64,000 nucleotides of DNA from Streptomyces sp. LUP30 (lineage in GTDB: Bacteria > Actinomycetota > Actinomycetes > Streptomycetales > Streptomycetaceae): the NCBI RefSeq assembly GCF_001746365.1, contig NZ_MJAJ01000012.1, forward strand, positions 92,375 to 156,374, written 5' to 3'. This document shows positions 53,323-63,084 of this stretch, piece after piece. The notes under the pieces were generated by a model. That model was given only the letters and a program-made list of their open reading frames with translations, ran no database searches and was not told where the DNA came from. A program made the position numbers and the translations under genes. How positions within the stretch are numbered: position 1 is the first letter of the stretch; each line of letters opens with the position of its first letter.

Positions 53323-54367
53323 AGCCGGGACGGCGGACGACCGGAACCCGGCCTCGGCGTCGACCGGGACCGCAGGGGCCGCAGGGGCCGCTGTCCCCGG
53401 CGGGGCGGCCCGGGTCGGCGAGTCACTCCACCCCTCCGAGCCCTCCGAGTTCTCCGAGTCCTCCGGGCCTTCCGATCCTTCCGGGCGCTCTCGGTCCTCC
53501 CAGCGCTCCAGGCCCCCTTGGGTCTGGGCCCGGACCTTCGGGATCCTGCGCAGCGAACTGCTGATCACGTTCCGCCGCTGGCGCACTCTCGCTCTGCTGG
53601 GTGTGCTGGCGGCCGTGCCGATCCTGGTCGGGATCGCCGTGAAGATCGAGACGAGCGACGACTCGTCCGCGGGGCGTGGCGGAGGCGGCGGCGCGGGGCC
53701 CGCGTTCATCTCCCAGGTCACCAACAACGGCCTCTTCCTGGTCTTCACCGCGTTGGCCGTGACCCTGCCGTTCTTCCTGCCGATGGCCATCGGCGTCATC
53801 GCGGGCGACGCGATCGCCGGTGAGGCGAACGCCGGCACCCTGCGCTACCTCCTGGTCGCCCCGGCCGGCCGCACCCGCCTGCTGCTGGCCAAGTTCGCGA
53901 CGGTCATGACCTTCTGCCTGGCGGCCACGCTCGTGGTCGCGCTCTCGGCGCTCACGGTGGGGGCGTTGCTCTTCCCGCTGGGCGACCTGACGACGATCTC
54001 CGGCACCCGGATCGACTTCGCGGACGGACTGCTCCGGGCACTGCTGATCGCCCTGGTCGTAGCCGTGTCGCTGACCGGCGTCGCCGCTCTCGGACTGTTC
54101 GTCTCCACGCTCACGAGCAGTGGTATCGCGGCGATGGCGACGACCGTCGGCCTGCTGATCACGGTCCAGATCCTCGACCAGATCCCCCAGCTCCACGCCG
54201 TGCAGCCGTACTTCTTCTCGCACTACTGGCTGTCCTTCGCCGACCTCATGCGCGAGCCGGTCTACTGGGACGACCTGCAGAAGAACCTCGGCCTGCAGGC
54301 CCTCTACGCGGCCGTCTTCGGCTCGGCGGCCTGGGCGCGCTTCACGACGAAGGACGTCACGGCGTAG
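53309..54367 (+). CDS. ABC-2 type transporter permease
   Basis: 352 residues. The first 65 are Ser/Pro/Glu-rich and disordered (SEPSEFSESSGPSDPSGRS). The remainder has six transmembrane helices in ABC-2 layout: LALLGVLAAVPILVGIAV; the large loop and VFTALAVTLPFFLPMAIGVI; the EANAGTLRYLLVAPAGRTRLLLAK coupling segment; then four more helices. The ATG at 53309 with GGGGGAGGGG upstream is preferred over an in-frame start at 53276. It forms the channel for the ATPase just upstream. Confidence 0.9.
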   Translation: MSRAEAGTADDRNPASASTGTAGAAGAAVPGGAARVGESLHPSEPSEFSESSGPSDPSGRSRSSQRSRPPWVWARTFGILRSELLITFRRWRTLALLGVLAAVPILVGIAVKIETSDDSSAGRGGGGGAGPAFISQVTNNGLFLVFTALAVTLPFFLPMAIGVIAGDAIAGEANAGTLRYLLVAPAGRTRLLLAKFATVMTFCLAATLVVALSALTVGALLFPLGDLTTISGTRIDFADGLLRALLIALVVAVSLTGVAALGLFVSTLTSSGIAAMATTVGLLITVQILDQIPQLHAVQPYFFSHYWLSFADLMREPVYWDDLQKNLGLQALYAAVFGSAAWARFTTKDVTA

Positions 54368-54474
54368 CGGCCTGTGGGCCGTCGGAGCCTGTACGGGCGG
54401 ATCCGCCGGTCACGCCGACCCGTCGGCAGGCTGATCCGGCGGCAGGCTGATCCGTCGTCATGCGGCTTCGTCGG

Positions 54475-55062
54475 TCAGGCTGATTCGTGCGGAAAACGGG
54501 CAGGCAGTGCCTCTCGGGCGAAGAAGGTCTTCGCGTTCGTCAGGGCCTCCGTGTCCGACAGGACGTCTCCGGGCTTGCTGCCGTTGCCGAGGAGCACTCC
54601 GCCGAAGCGCATCCCCAGGTAGGCCGCGGAGTTGCGGAGCGTGCCGACGAGCGGGTCGGCGACCTGGGGCCGGTCGTCCGCGAGCACGGTGACGCCCCAG
54701 AGGGTGCGCCCGGCCATGCTCGCCTTGAAGTCGAGGCCGGGGGTGCGCAGCCAGCCCGCCCAGTGGTCCATGTAGCGCTTGGTCTGGGTGGACACCGAGT
54801 ACCAGTACAACGGGGACGCGATCACGATGTCGGTCGCGGCGAGGGTGGAGTCGAGCAGGAGCGCCGCGTTGCCCTCCGTGGGGCGGACACGGTCGCTGTC
54901 GTGCCGCAGGTCCACGAATTCGGGCAGCGGGTGCTCGGCCAGGCTGATCCACCGTTGCTCGACGCCGGGGGGCAGCTGCTCGGCGGCCTCGCGGGCCAGT
55001 GTCTCGGTGTTGCCGCCCGAACGGCTGCTGCCCAGGACGAACAGGAAACTGCGGTGCGTCAT
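54475..55062 (-). CDS. NAD(P)H-dependent FMN reductase / flavodoxin-fold oxidoreductase
   Basis: 195 residues of the NADPH-dependent FMN reductase family. The FMN phosphate loop is VLGSSRSGGNTETLAREAA, and SPLYWYSVSTQTKRYMDHWAG is the isoalloxazine-side signature (usually SPIYWFS). It should reduce flavins or quinones in the cytoplasm. The ATG at 55062 has GGGGGA at correct spacing. The upstream promoter carries a palindrome in its spacer, so the gene is probably controlled by a MarR/HxlR-like repressor encoded elsewhere. Tandem GGCAGGCTGATCCG copies lie downstream (54424-54453). Confidence 0.88.
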   Translation of the reverse strand: MTHRSFLFVLGSSRSGGNTETLAREAAEQLPPGVEQRWISLAEHPLPEFVDLRHDSDRVRPTEGNAALLLDSTLAATDIVIASPLYWYSVSTQTKRYMDHWAGWLRTPGLDFKASMAGRTLWGVTVLADDRPQVADPLVGTLRNSAAYLGMRFGGVLLGNGSKPGDVLSDTEALTNAKTFFAREALPARFPHESA

Positions 55063-55109
55063 GATGCGATCCCCCAAGTAGTGAGCGTGCGAAGGTAGTC
55101 TGCCTCTGC

Positions 55110-55138
55110 ATTATATGTGTGCGCAAGTACTTGTGTCT
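55110..55138 (-). promoter_or_regulatory. Promoter with an operator in its spacer
   Basis: On the minus strand TCAGAC and a consensus TATAAT (55110-55115) are separated by 17 bp. Between them sits the perfect palindrome CAAGTACTTG (55124-55133). A repressor bound there would block RNA polymerase. The start of transcription would be near 55103, about 40 bases before the FMN reductase ATG. Confidence 0.55.
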
Positions 55139-55209
55139 GAGGGTGGGCGCGCCCGGGCCCGGGGCTTCGGTCACCGGTGGCCCGGGTCAGCTCGTCCCGG
55201 TGGCCCGGA

Positions 55210-56364
55210 TCAGCTCGTCCCGGCGGCTCGGGCGGTCGTCAGCAGCGTCATCTCCCCGTCCCGCGGCGCGACGATCTGCAGCCCCACCGGACAGCCGTCC
55301 GCGCCGAGCCCTGCCGGGACACTGATCGCCGGGTGCCCGCTCAGGTTGAACGCCCAGGTGAGCGCCGTCGAGAAGCGATCGCCCGGACCCTGGTGGCCGT
55401 GCGCCGCGTTCGGGGTCGTGGGCGTCAGCAGCAGATCGGCGCGGGCGAAGAACCCGGCCAGCAGACGGTCGTTCACCTCCCGGACCCGCTCCGCCTCACG
55501 GAGGTCCGCACCCGGAGTGCGCAGTGCCGACCAGGCCCGGGCCGGATCCTCCAGCCGCAGGGGCGCGGAGGACGGCGGCAGCAGCCTGACGGCCCCGGCG
55601 TCGGCGAGGCGCCGGGCGGCCGCACGGGCGAGGGCGAGCGGCTCGGGATCGGGGTCGGCGAAACCGAGATCGGGGGAGAAGACGGCGGTCGGCGGCCCCG
55701 GGGGATTCCCCTCCGGGCGCTCGCCCGCAGGGGCCATGGCCTGCCAGTACGCTTCGGCGTCCACCGCGTGCCGTACCAGCACTCCGGGCGCGGCCAGCCC
55801 TCCACGGTCGGAAGTCGTGGGCTGCCCCGGCTGCCCCGGCGGGCTCGGAGGCGTCGGCCGCCGTGCGTTCGTGACCTTCAGGCCGAGTACACCGCACCAG
55901 GCAGCCGGGATGCGCACCGACCCCGCGCCGTCGCTGCCGGTCGCCATGGGGACGAGACCGGCGGCCACCGCTGCCGCCGAGCCGGCCGAGGAGCCGCCCG
56001 GTGTGCGGTCGGCGCGCCAGGGGTTGATGGTACGGCCGTGGGCGCCGAGGCCCCAGGTCTGCCAGGGAGTGCCTGGTCCGGGTACCGAGGTCGCCCCTAC
56101 GGGTACGCATCCGGCGGCGGTCAACGGCTCCGCCGCACGCAGCCCGTGACGCCCTTTCACGCCGATCGGCACTCCGGCCAGCGGCAGCCGAACGCCCGCG
56201 GCGACCCGCAGGTCGACCTCACGCGCCCACCTCCGCGCGCGCTCCTCCCACACCTCGGTGAAGGCGCACAGAAAGGGGTCGACCCGGGCGATCCGCGCGA
56301 CCGTCTCATCGACGACGTCCACGGCCCGCAGCCGGCCGGCACGCACGTTCGCGGCGATTTCCAC
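55210..56364 (-). CDS. Amidase-signature hydrolase
   Basis: About 384 residues of the amidase-signature family. The cis-Ser/Ser loop is [15 protein letters not shown] and is followed by [21 protein letters not shown] with the nucleophile Ser. The usual catalytic Lys lies in [11 protein letters not shown], although the family normally reads KD, so the Lys-Gly is a small deviation. The core is compact compared with the usual 450-500 residues. It should cleave a carboxamide, but the substrate is unknown. The start is uncertain: the GTG at 56364 is chosen because anything longer overlaps the upstream gene heavily. Confidence 0.8.
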   Translation of the reverse strand: MEIAANVRAGRLRAVDVVDETVARIARVDPFLCAFTEVWEERARRWAREVDLRVAAGVRLPLAGVPIGVKGRHGLRAAEPLTAAGCVPVGATSVPGPGTPWQTWGLGAHGRTINPWRADRTPGGSSAGSAAAVAAGLVPMATGSDGAGSVRIPAAWCGVLGLKVTNARRPTPPSPPGQPGQPTTSDRGGLAAPGVLVRHAVDAEAYWQAMAPAGERPEGNPPGPPTAVFSPDLGFADPDPEPLALARAAARRLADAGAVRLLPPSSAPLRLEDPARAWSALRTPGADLREAERVREVNDRLLAGFFARADLLLTPTTPNAAHGHQGPGDRFSTALTWAFNLSGHPAISVPAGLGADGCPVGLQIVAPRDGEMTLLTTARAAGTS

Positions 56365-56432
56365 CCCGCTCCGGCCCGGGCCCCAGGCCCCGCCTTCGCT
56401 CCTGCCTCCGGCCCGGCCCGTGCTCCCGGCCG

Positions 56433-56981
56433 TCAGCGCGGCCTCGCGTCTGCCGCTCCGGTGAGCCGGGCCAGCGGGGCCGTCTCCCGCGGCAGGCTTC
56501 CGCTCAGGTCGCCGAGACGCCAGTCGGTCACCCACGGGACCCGGTACACGTCGATGACGGACTCGATCGCCCGCACCCGCTGCGCGAGCGGCCTGGGCAG
56601 CCGGCCGGGTGCGTCCGCCACGAGCACGACCGAGTCCAGGTCGAGCCCCGCCGGGGCCGCGCCGCGCCGGAAGACCTCCAGGGTCCGCAGGACGGACTCC
56701 AGCCCGGCCGCATGGGTGCGGGCGACCAGCAGCACGGACGGCGGATCACCGGCGCCGGGCCACTCGCGGCCGCTGTCGTGGCCGCCGTAGACCGCCGCGA
56801 GCGTGGAACTGCCGGCTCCGCCGTGCGTGGCCACCCACGAGAAGCGCCGGGGCGTCGCGACGGAGGCGTACGGTGTCGACGCCGGACCCGGACTCGTACC
56901 CGGACCCGGGCCTGGATCCGGTACGGTGACCGGTCCGCGGATCCAGATCTCCGGCCCGCGCAGCCCGTCCGTCGTCCCCAT
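56433..56981 (-). CDS. Hypothetical protein with a degenerate ParA-like P-loop
   Basis: 182 residues. The N-terminal 45 are Pro/Gly-rich. A strand-loop-helix then reads [21 protein letters not shown], which looks like the P-loop of ParA/MinD ATPases (KGGVGKT) but lacks the lysines. [23 protein letters not shown] and [20 protein letters not shown] resemble later strands of the same fold. It resembles a family (DUF6668) of actinobacterial proteins near secretion-like loci; I cannot name a function. The ATG at 56981 has AGGG at good spacing. It is divergent from the next gene with a palindrome between. Confidence 0.7.
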   Translation of the reverse strand: MGTTDGLRGPEIWIRGPVTVPDPGPGPGTSPGPASTPYASVATPRRFSWVATHGGAGSSTLAAVYGGHDSGREWPGAGDPPSVLLVARTHAAGLESVLRTLEVFRRGAAPAGLDLDSVVLVADAPGRLPRPLAQRVRAIESVIDVYRVPWVTDWRLGDLSGSLPRETAPLARLTGAADARPR

Positions 56982-57133
56982 CCCGGTGTCCCTCCCAGTC
57001 GTCGTCGTCCCTCCGGGAAGCCCCTGATCCTGGCGGTCCCCGGAAGGTCCCCGGCAGAGGGACGTGGGTTCCTGGAACGAGGCTGTGACGTCGCGGTGAC
57101 GTGAGGACCGGGAGGGCTCGGAGAGACTCAACA

Positions 57134-57149
57134 GTACGTGTACACGTAC
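57134..57149. promoter_or_regulatory. 16-bp perfect palindrome between divergent genes
   Basis: GTACGTGTACACGTAC is a perfect dyad in the 216-bp gap between the P-loop-like gene and the TPR-like gene. Its length and position suggest a shared operator. No regulator is adjacent. Confidence 0.5.
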
Positions 57150-57197
57150 ACGAAACTGGACGACCGGATCGTGACGACGCATCCGAGTGAGGAACCG

Positions 57198-58658
57198 ATG
57201 TCTCGACTCAGCCGTGAGAAGAAGCGGGACCAGCAGCCCGCCGGCGGTACGGCCGCCGTGGTGGCGACGCTCGACGTCCATGTCCGCGGGGGTGGGACGG
57301 CGACCATAGGCGGTGTACCCGTCGTCGCGGCCGAGGGCGAGGAGATCCAGCGCGCCGTTCTGGGCCATCTCCACCGCATCGCCCTCGCCACCGGACACCC
57401 GGTCCTCGCCGCGGTCCGCGACGAACGCATCGGTTACGTCGTCCCCCTGCGCGTGGAACCCGACGGCTCCAGCCATTTCACCGCGGAACCCCTGCGAACG
57501 CCGACCGCGCCCCCGGCGCCCGCCCCGATGGCGCCTCCGGCCCCCGCCCCGACCGCGCCTCCCGCCCCGGCTGTGGGGGAGTCGGCCTCGGACCGGTCGA
57601 GCGTCCACTCGGCCGCCGCGGTCTCCGACGAGCAGCAGCAGCCGTCCCTTTCGGCATCGTCTTCATTGTCCTCTCAGCCGCGTGACGACAGGCCCACGCA
57701 CTCCCTGCGCCAGGTGTCCGAGCCGGTGCGGGACGCGGCCCCGACCTTCGCGCTGCGCGCGGTGCCCGAGCCGGAACCGGCGCCCGAGCCGCAGCCGGAA
57801 CCGAACGTCCAGGACGACGTCCCGTCGCTCGGCACGGTCACCGCCCCGACCGGCGTGTTCGGTCCGCCTCCGGCGATGGACGACCAGCCCCGTCCCGACA
57901 CGGCCCCCGGCGCCACCCCGACTCCGACCCCTCTCCCGCCGCCCGTCTCCGCCCCGACCCCGCTCCCGCTGCCCGTGCCCGGCGCCGCACCCGTCTCGGC
58001 CTCCGCCTCCGCCTCCCTCTCCACCTCGGCCGCCACCCTCGCGGCCGCTCCCCGGCCCGCTTCCACGCCGTTTCTCCCCGACGGGCTCGTCGCCGAGCCC
58101 GACCCGGACTTCAAGCCCACGCCCGCCCGCGGCTTCGACGCCGTCGCCGAGGCGGTGCTGGGGGACGATCCCCGTACCCTGCACGGCGTCGGCGCCGTCC
58201 CCGCCCTCTTCGGGGAGCCGATGGCGCAGATCAACGAGGCTGTCCGGGCAGGCCGGACGGACGTCGCGGCCGGGCTCGCGGAGCGCACCGTCGTGGAGGC
58301 GTCCGGGACGCTGGGGCCGGAACACCCCGAAGTGCTCCGGCTGCGCGAACTCATGGCGTACATCGCCTATCTGGGAGGCGACCCGCTGCGGGCCTTCCAC
58401 GTCTCCCTCGACCTGGCGCGCATCGGCCGCCGGGCCGGGGACGCGGAGGCCGCGTACGGCAACGTCCAGAGCGCGGCGACGGCCTGGCGTGCCGTGCGCG
58501 ACCCCATGCAGGGGCTGAACCTGGGGACCGAACTCCTCGGCCTGTGGACGGAGCTCGTCGCCGAGGAGGGTCCCGCGGCCGACGACGTCGAGGAACTGGA
58601 GTCGGCCCGCGCGCGCATGCTCCGGCTGGCCGAACGCGCCCGCAAAGCGGGCGCGTAG
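57198..58658 (+). CDS. Hypothetical protein with a Pro-rich centre and TPR-like C-terminus
   Basis: 486 residues in three parts. An N-terminal domain of about 105 residues (VATLDVHVRGGGTATIGGVPV to VPLRVEPDGSSHFTAEPL) is predicted alpha/beta and has no name I recognise. A linker of about 210 residues is rich in Pro, Ala, Ser and Thr. The C-terminal 160 residues are helical and TPR-like (GRTDVAAGLAERTVVEASGTLGPEHPEVLRLRELMAYIAYLGGDPLRAF), suggesting a protein-binding role. The ATG at 57198 has GAGG upstream; an in-frame GTG at 57138 overlaps the palindrome and is less likely. It is divergent from the P-loop-like gene, and the two may work together. Confidence 0.72.
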   Translation: MSRLSREKKRDQQPAGGTAAVVATLDVHVRGGGTATIGGVPVVAAEGEEIQRAVLGHLHRIALATGHPVLAAVRDERIGYVVPLRVEPDGSSHFTAEPLRTPTAPPAPAPMAPPAPAPTAPPAPAVGESASDRSSVHSAAAVSDEQQQPSLSASSSLSSQPRDDRPTHSLRQVSEPVRDAAPTFALRAVPEPEPAPEPQPEPNVQDDVPSLGTVTAPTGVFGPPPAMDDQPRPDTAPGATPTPTPLPPPVSAPTPLPLPVPGAAPVSASASASLSTSAATLAAAPRPASTPFLPDGLVAEPDPDFKPTPARGFDAVAEAVLGDDPRTLHGVGAVPALFGEPMAQINEAVRAGRTDVAAGLAERTVVEASGTLGPEHPEVLRLRELMAYIAYLGGDPLRAFHVSLDLARIGRRAGDAEAAYGNVQSAATAWRAVRDPMQGLNLGTELLGLWTELVAEEGPAADDVEELESARARMLRLAERARKAGA

Positions 58659-58677
58659 CGGCCGGCCTGCGCAGGGG

Positions 58678-59724
<1,047 letters not shown>

Positions 59725-59755
59725 TCAAGAGCGGCAACCGGACACGGGATCCGTC

Positions 59756-59881
59756 CACGGGCTTCACTCACGGGCTTCACTCACGGGATCTGCCGACGGG
59801 GTTCACCCCACGGCGTTCACCCAAGGGATCCACCCACAGGGTGCACCCACCGGACGCACCCACCGGACGCACCCACCGGAC
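59756..59881. repeat. 13-bp tandem repeats upstream of the aminopeptidase gene
   Basis: CACGGGCTTCACT occurs at 59756-59768 and 59769-59781, with a third partial copy. GCACCCACCGGAC occurs three times without interruption at 59843-59855, 59856-59868 and 59869-59881. Diverged copies (CACGGNNTTCACC) lie between. They fill the gap between the aminopeptidase and VOC genes. Confidence 0.85.
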
Positions 59882-59897
59882 AGGGTGAAGCCCCCGT

Positions 59898-60383
59898 CTA
59901 GTGCACGCAGAACTCGTTCCCCTCCGGGTCCGCCATCACCGTCCACGCTCCGGACGGCTCCTTCACCTCCTGCAGCACGCTCGCGCCCAGCCCCCGCAAC
60001 CGCTCGACCTCGTCGGCCCGCCGTTCCGCGCCGGGATGCAGATCGATGTGCAGCCGGTTCTTCACCGTCTTGGCCTCCGGCACCCGCTGGAATAGCAGCC
60101 GCCGTCCCTGACCGGTCCCGCTGTCGGGGTCGTAGGGGTCGTCGGGGTGGCGTACGGCGATCAGGTCCCGGAAGGCGGGACGGCCGTGGAACTCCAGCGT
60201 CGCCGCGCCGGGCAGCGCGCCCAGCTCCAGCAGCCGCTCGATCAGCGCGCTGTTGTCCTCGGTCTCGTAGTGCAGCGCGGACGCCCAGAAATCGGCTTGT
60301 GCGTGCGGGTCGGCGGCATCGACGACGAGCTTCCAGTGCACGGGCGCGGGCGCGGCCCCGGATCCTGAGGTTGAGTCGGTCAT
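59898..60383 (-). CDS. VOC-superfamily (glyoxalase-like) protein
   Basis: 161 residues with two beta-alpha-beta-beta-beta modules. The first starts VHWKLVVDAADPHAQADFWASALHY, and the second contains NRLHIDLHPGAERRADEVERLRGLGA and ends WTVMADPEGNEFCVH. This is the glyoxalase_6 layout found in many actinobacterial proteins of unknown substrate; metal-ligand His and Glu positions (HIDLH, EGNEF) are present. The ATG at 60383 is used because upstream frame residues look non-coding. It stands alone. Confidence 0.85.
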   Translation of the reverse strand: MTDSTSGSGAAPAPVHWKLVVDAADPHAQADFWASALHYETEDNSALIERLLELGALPGAATLEFHGRPAFRDLIAVRHPDDPYDPDSGTGQGRRLLFQRVPEAKTVKNRLHIDLHPGAERRADEVERLRGLGASVLQEVKEPSGAWTVMADPEGNEFCVH

Positions 60384-60450
60384 GCAGCCACTAGTAGCAG
60401 CCCTGTGCCGCCGCTGCCTCCGGTATGCCGTCATCCGACCGGGCCGCCGT

Positions 60451-60498
60451 CACGTCAACCACCCGGGCCGCCACGACGTCATCCGGGTGGTTGACGTG
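60451..60498 (-). terminator. Terminator of the rarD gene
   Basis: A perfect 16-bp inverted repeat (CACGTCAACCACCCGG/CCGGGTGGTTGACGTG) with a 16-base loop begins 17 bases after the rarD stop codon. Confidence 0.8.
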
Positions 60499-60515
60499 AT
60501 CGGTAGAACCGCCGG

Positions 60516-61577
60516 TCAGGGCTTGGGCAGGGGAGGGGCCGTCGCCTCCGGAGTGGGAGCCGCCGGAGCGGATACCGTCGGAGCGGAGGCCTCGGGCGCC
60601 GGAATTCGGGGCGCGCCGGACGCGGCGGAGGCCACCTCTTCGGCGCGGATCCGGGCCAGCTCGGCGGCCAGGGTCCGGGACGTCCGGCGCGAGGTGCGCA
60701 GTGCGTCACCGGTGAGCAGCGCCAGCGCCAGCCACACCAGGGCGAACCCGGCCCACCGCTCGGGCGGCATGGCCTCGCCGAAGTACAGGACGCCGAGCAG
60801 GAACTGGAAGACCGGTGCCAGGTACTGCAGCAGGCCCAGCGTGGACAGCGGCACGCGGATCGCCGCCGCGCCGAAGCAGACGAGGGGGAGTGCGGTGACG
60901 ATGCCCGTCGAGGCGAGCAGGGCCGCGTGTCCGGGACCCTCGGTCGTGAAGGTGGCGTCGCCGTGGGCGGACAGCCACAGCAGATAGCCGAGGGCGGGCA
61001 GGAACTGGACAGCGGTCTCGGCGGCCAGCGACTCGACCCCGCCGAGGTTGACCTTCTTCTTCACCAGCCCGTAGGTGGCGAAGGAGAACGCCAGACAGAG
61101 GGAGATCCACGGAGGCCGGCCGAAGCCGACGGTCAGGACCAGCACCGCCGCCAGGCCGACGCCGACCGCCGTCCACTGCACGGGCCGCAGCCGCTCCTTC
61201 AGGAGCAGTACCCCCATGGCTATCGTGACCAGCGGATTGATGAAGTACCCGAGCGAGGCCTCGACCACGTGTCCGCTGTTCACGGCCCAGATGTAGACGC
61301 CCCAGTTCACGGTGATGACGGCCGCGGCGACCACCACGAGCGCCAGTCGGCGCGGCTGGCGCAGCAGCTCGCCGGCCCACGCCCAGCGCCGTACGAACAA
61401 CAGCGCGGCCGCGACGAAGGCGAGGGACCAGACCATGCGGTGGGCGAGGATCTCCGTCGCCCCGGCCGGCTTGAGCAGCGGCCAGAAGAGGGGCACCAGT
61501 CCCCACATCCCGTATGCCGCGAAGCCGTTCAGCAGGCCTGTACGGCCCTCACTCCTCGACGTCCCGGCCACGGGCAC
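60516..61577 (-). CDS. rarD: RarD-type EamA transporter
   Basis: 353 residues with ten transmembrane helices in two EamA repeats. Family landmarks are NGFAAYGMWGLVPLFWPLLKP, VNWGVYIWAVNSGHVVEASLGYFINPL and LQYLAPVFQFLLGVLYFGE. RarD proteins are drug/metabolite transporters of unsettled substrate. The C-terminal 65 residues are Ala/Pro/Glu-rich and extra. The GTG at 61577 has AGGAGG at good spacing. It is flanked by strong hairpins on both sides, so it is a single-gene transcript. Confidence 0.9.
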   Translation of the reverse strand: MPVAGTSRSEGRTGLLNGFAAYGMWGLVPLFWPLLKPAGATEILAHRMVWSLAFVAAALLFVRRWAWAGELLRQPRRLALVVVAAAVITVNWGVYIWAVNSGHVVEASLGYFINPLVTIAMGVLLLKERLRPVQWTAVGVGLAAVLVLTVGFGRPPWISLCLAFSFATYGLVKKKVNLGGVESLAAETAVQFLPALGYLLWLSAHGDATFTTEGPGHAALLASTGIVTALPLVCFGAAAIRVPLSTLGLLQYLAPVFQFLLGVLYFGEAMPPERWAGFALVWLALALLTGDALRTSRRTSRTLAAELARIRAEEVASAASGAPRIPAPEASAPTVSAPAAPTPEATAPPLPKP

Positions 61578-61620
61578 CTCCTTCTCACGTCATGCATGCG
61601 AGGACGAAGGTAACGCCGGG

Positions 61621-61671
61621 CGCCCCCGTCTGTCATGCCCGTATCGCCATACGGTCATGACAGCGGGGGCG
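61621..61671 (-). terminator. Long hairpin terminator of the QorB-like gene
   Basis: CGCCCCCG/CGGGGGCG, CTGTCATG/CATGACAG and CCGTAT/ATACGG stack into a stem of about 22 bp with small bulges and a CGCC loop. It lies 32 bases after the stop of the QorB-like gene. Confidence 0.8.
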
Positions 61672-61702
61672 TCCGATGGGCGCGCTGCCGAGCGGGGGAG
61701 TG

Positions 61703-62557
<855 letters not shown>

Positions 62558-62626
62558 GGCTCAGGAACTCCTAGTGGGGGTCGGCGGGTCTGTCACCGAC
62601 CTTAGGAGGTGCACTAACTAAGCGAA

Positions 62627-62651
62627 AGTACCCACTTTGAAGTAAGGTACT
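62627..62651. promoter_or_regulatory. Nested dyad operator of the QorB-like/HxlR pair
   Basis: Outer half-sites AGTACC and GGTACT are 13 bp apart, with an inner ACTT-TG-AAGT dyad. The element abuts the HxlR Shine-Dalgarno region and lies within the only 97 bases between the divergent genes, so it fits an HxlR binding site that controls both. Confidence 0.6.
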
Positions 62652-62654
62652 GGC

Positions 62655-63071
62655 ATGACGGTAAGCAAGCAGGTCAGCAAGGTGGGTCCCGTCGAGGCCG
62701 AGGGCATGTGCCCCTACCGGCTCGTCCTCGAACACCTCACCAGCCGCTGGGGCGTCCTGGTGCTGATCGAGCTGCTCGACCGCTCGCACCGGTTCAGCGA
62801 ACTGCGCCGGGCGGTCGGCCAGGTGGGCCGGCCCGTCAGCGAGAAGATGCTCACGCAGACCCTCCAGAACCTCGAACGCGACGGACTGGTGAACCGGGAC
62901 GCCAAGCCCGTCATCCCGCCCCGCGTCGACTACTCCCTCACCGAGCTGGGCCGCGAGGCCGCCGAGCAGGTACGCGCGCTGGCCGGGTGGACGCACGCCC
63001 GGATGCCGGACGTCGAGAAGGCCCGTCAGGCCTACGACGAGGCCCGGGAACTGCGCTCCCGGGCCTCGTGA
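62655..63071 (+). CDS. HxlR-family redox-type transcriptional regulator
   Basis: 138 residues. A winged helix begins near GMCPYRLVLEHLTSRWGVLVLIELL (conserved Cys19 before the first helix), followed by RFSELRRAVGQVGRPVSEKMLTQTLQNLERDGLVNRD and the wing PPRVDYSLTELGREA. In HxlR/QorR proteins this cysteine often senses electrophiles, which suits control of the QorB-like reductase next door. The ATG at 62655 is immediately after the dyad operator. It is convergent with the korB gene 13 bases downstream. Confidence 0.92.
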   Translation: MTVSKQVSKVGPVEAEGMCPYRLVLEHLTSRWGVLVLIELLDRSHRFSELRRAVGQVGRPVSEKMLTQTLQNLERDGLVNRDAKPVIPPRVDYSLTELGREAAEQVRALAGWTHARMPDVEKARQAYDEARELRSRAS

Positions 63072-63084
63072 ACCGCTGCGCCCC

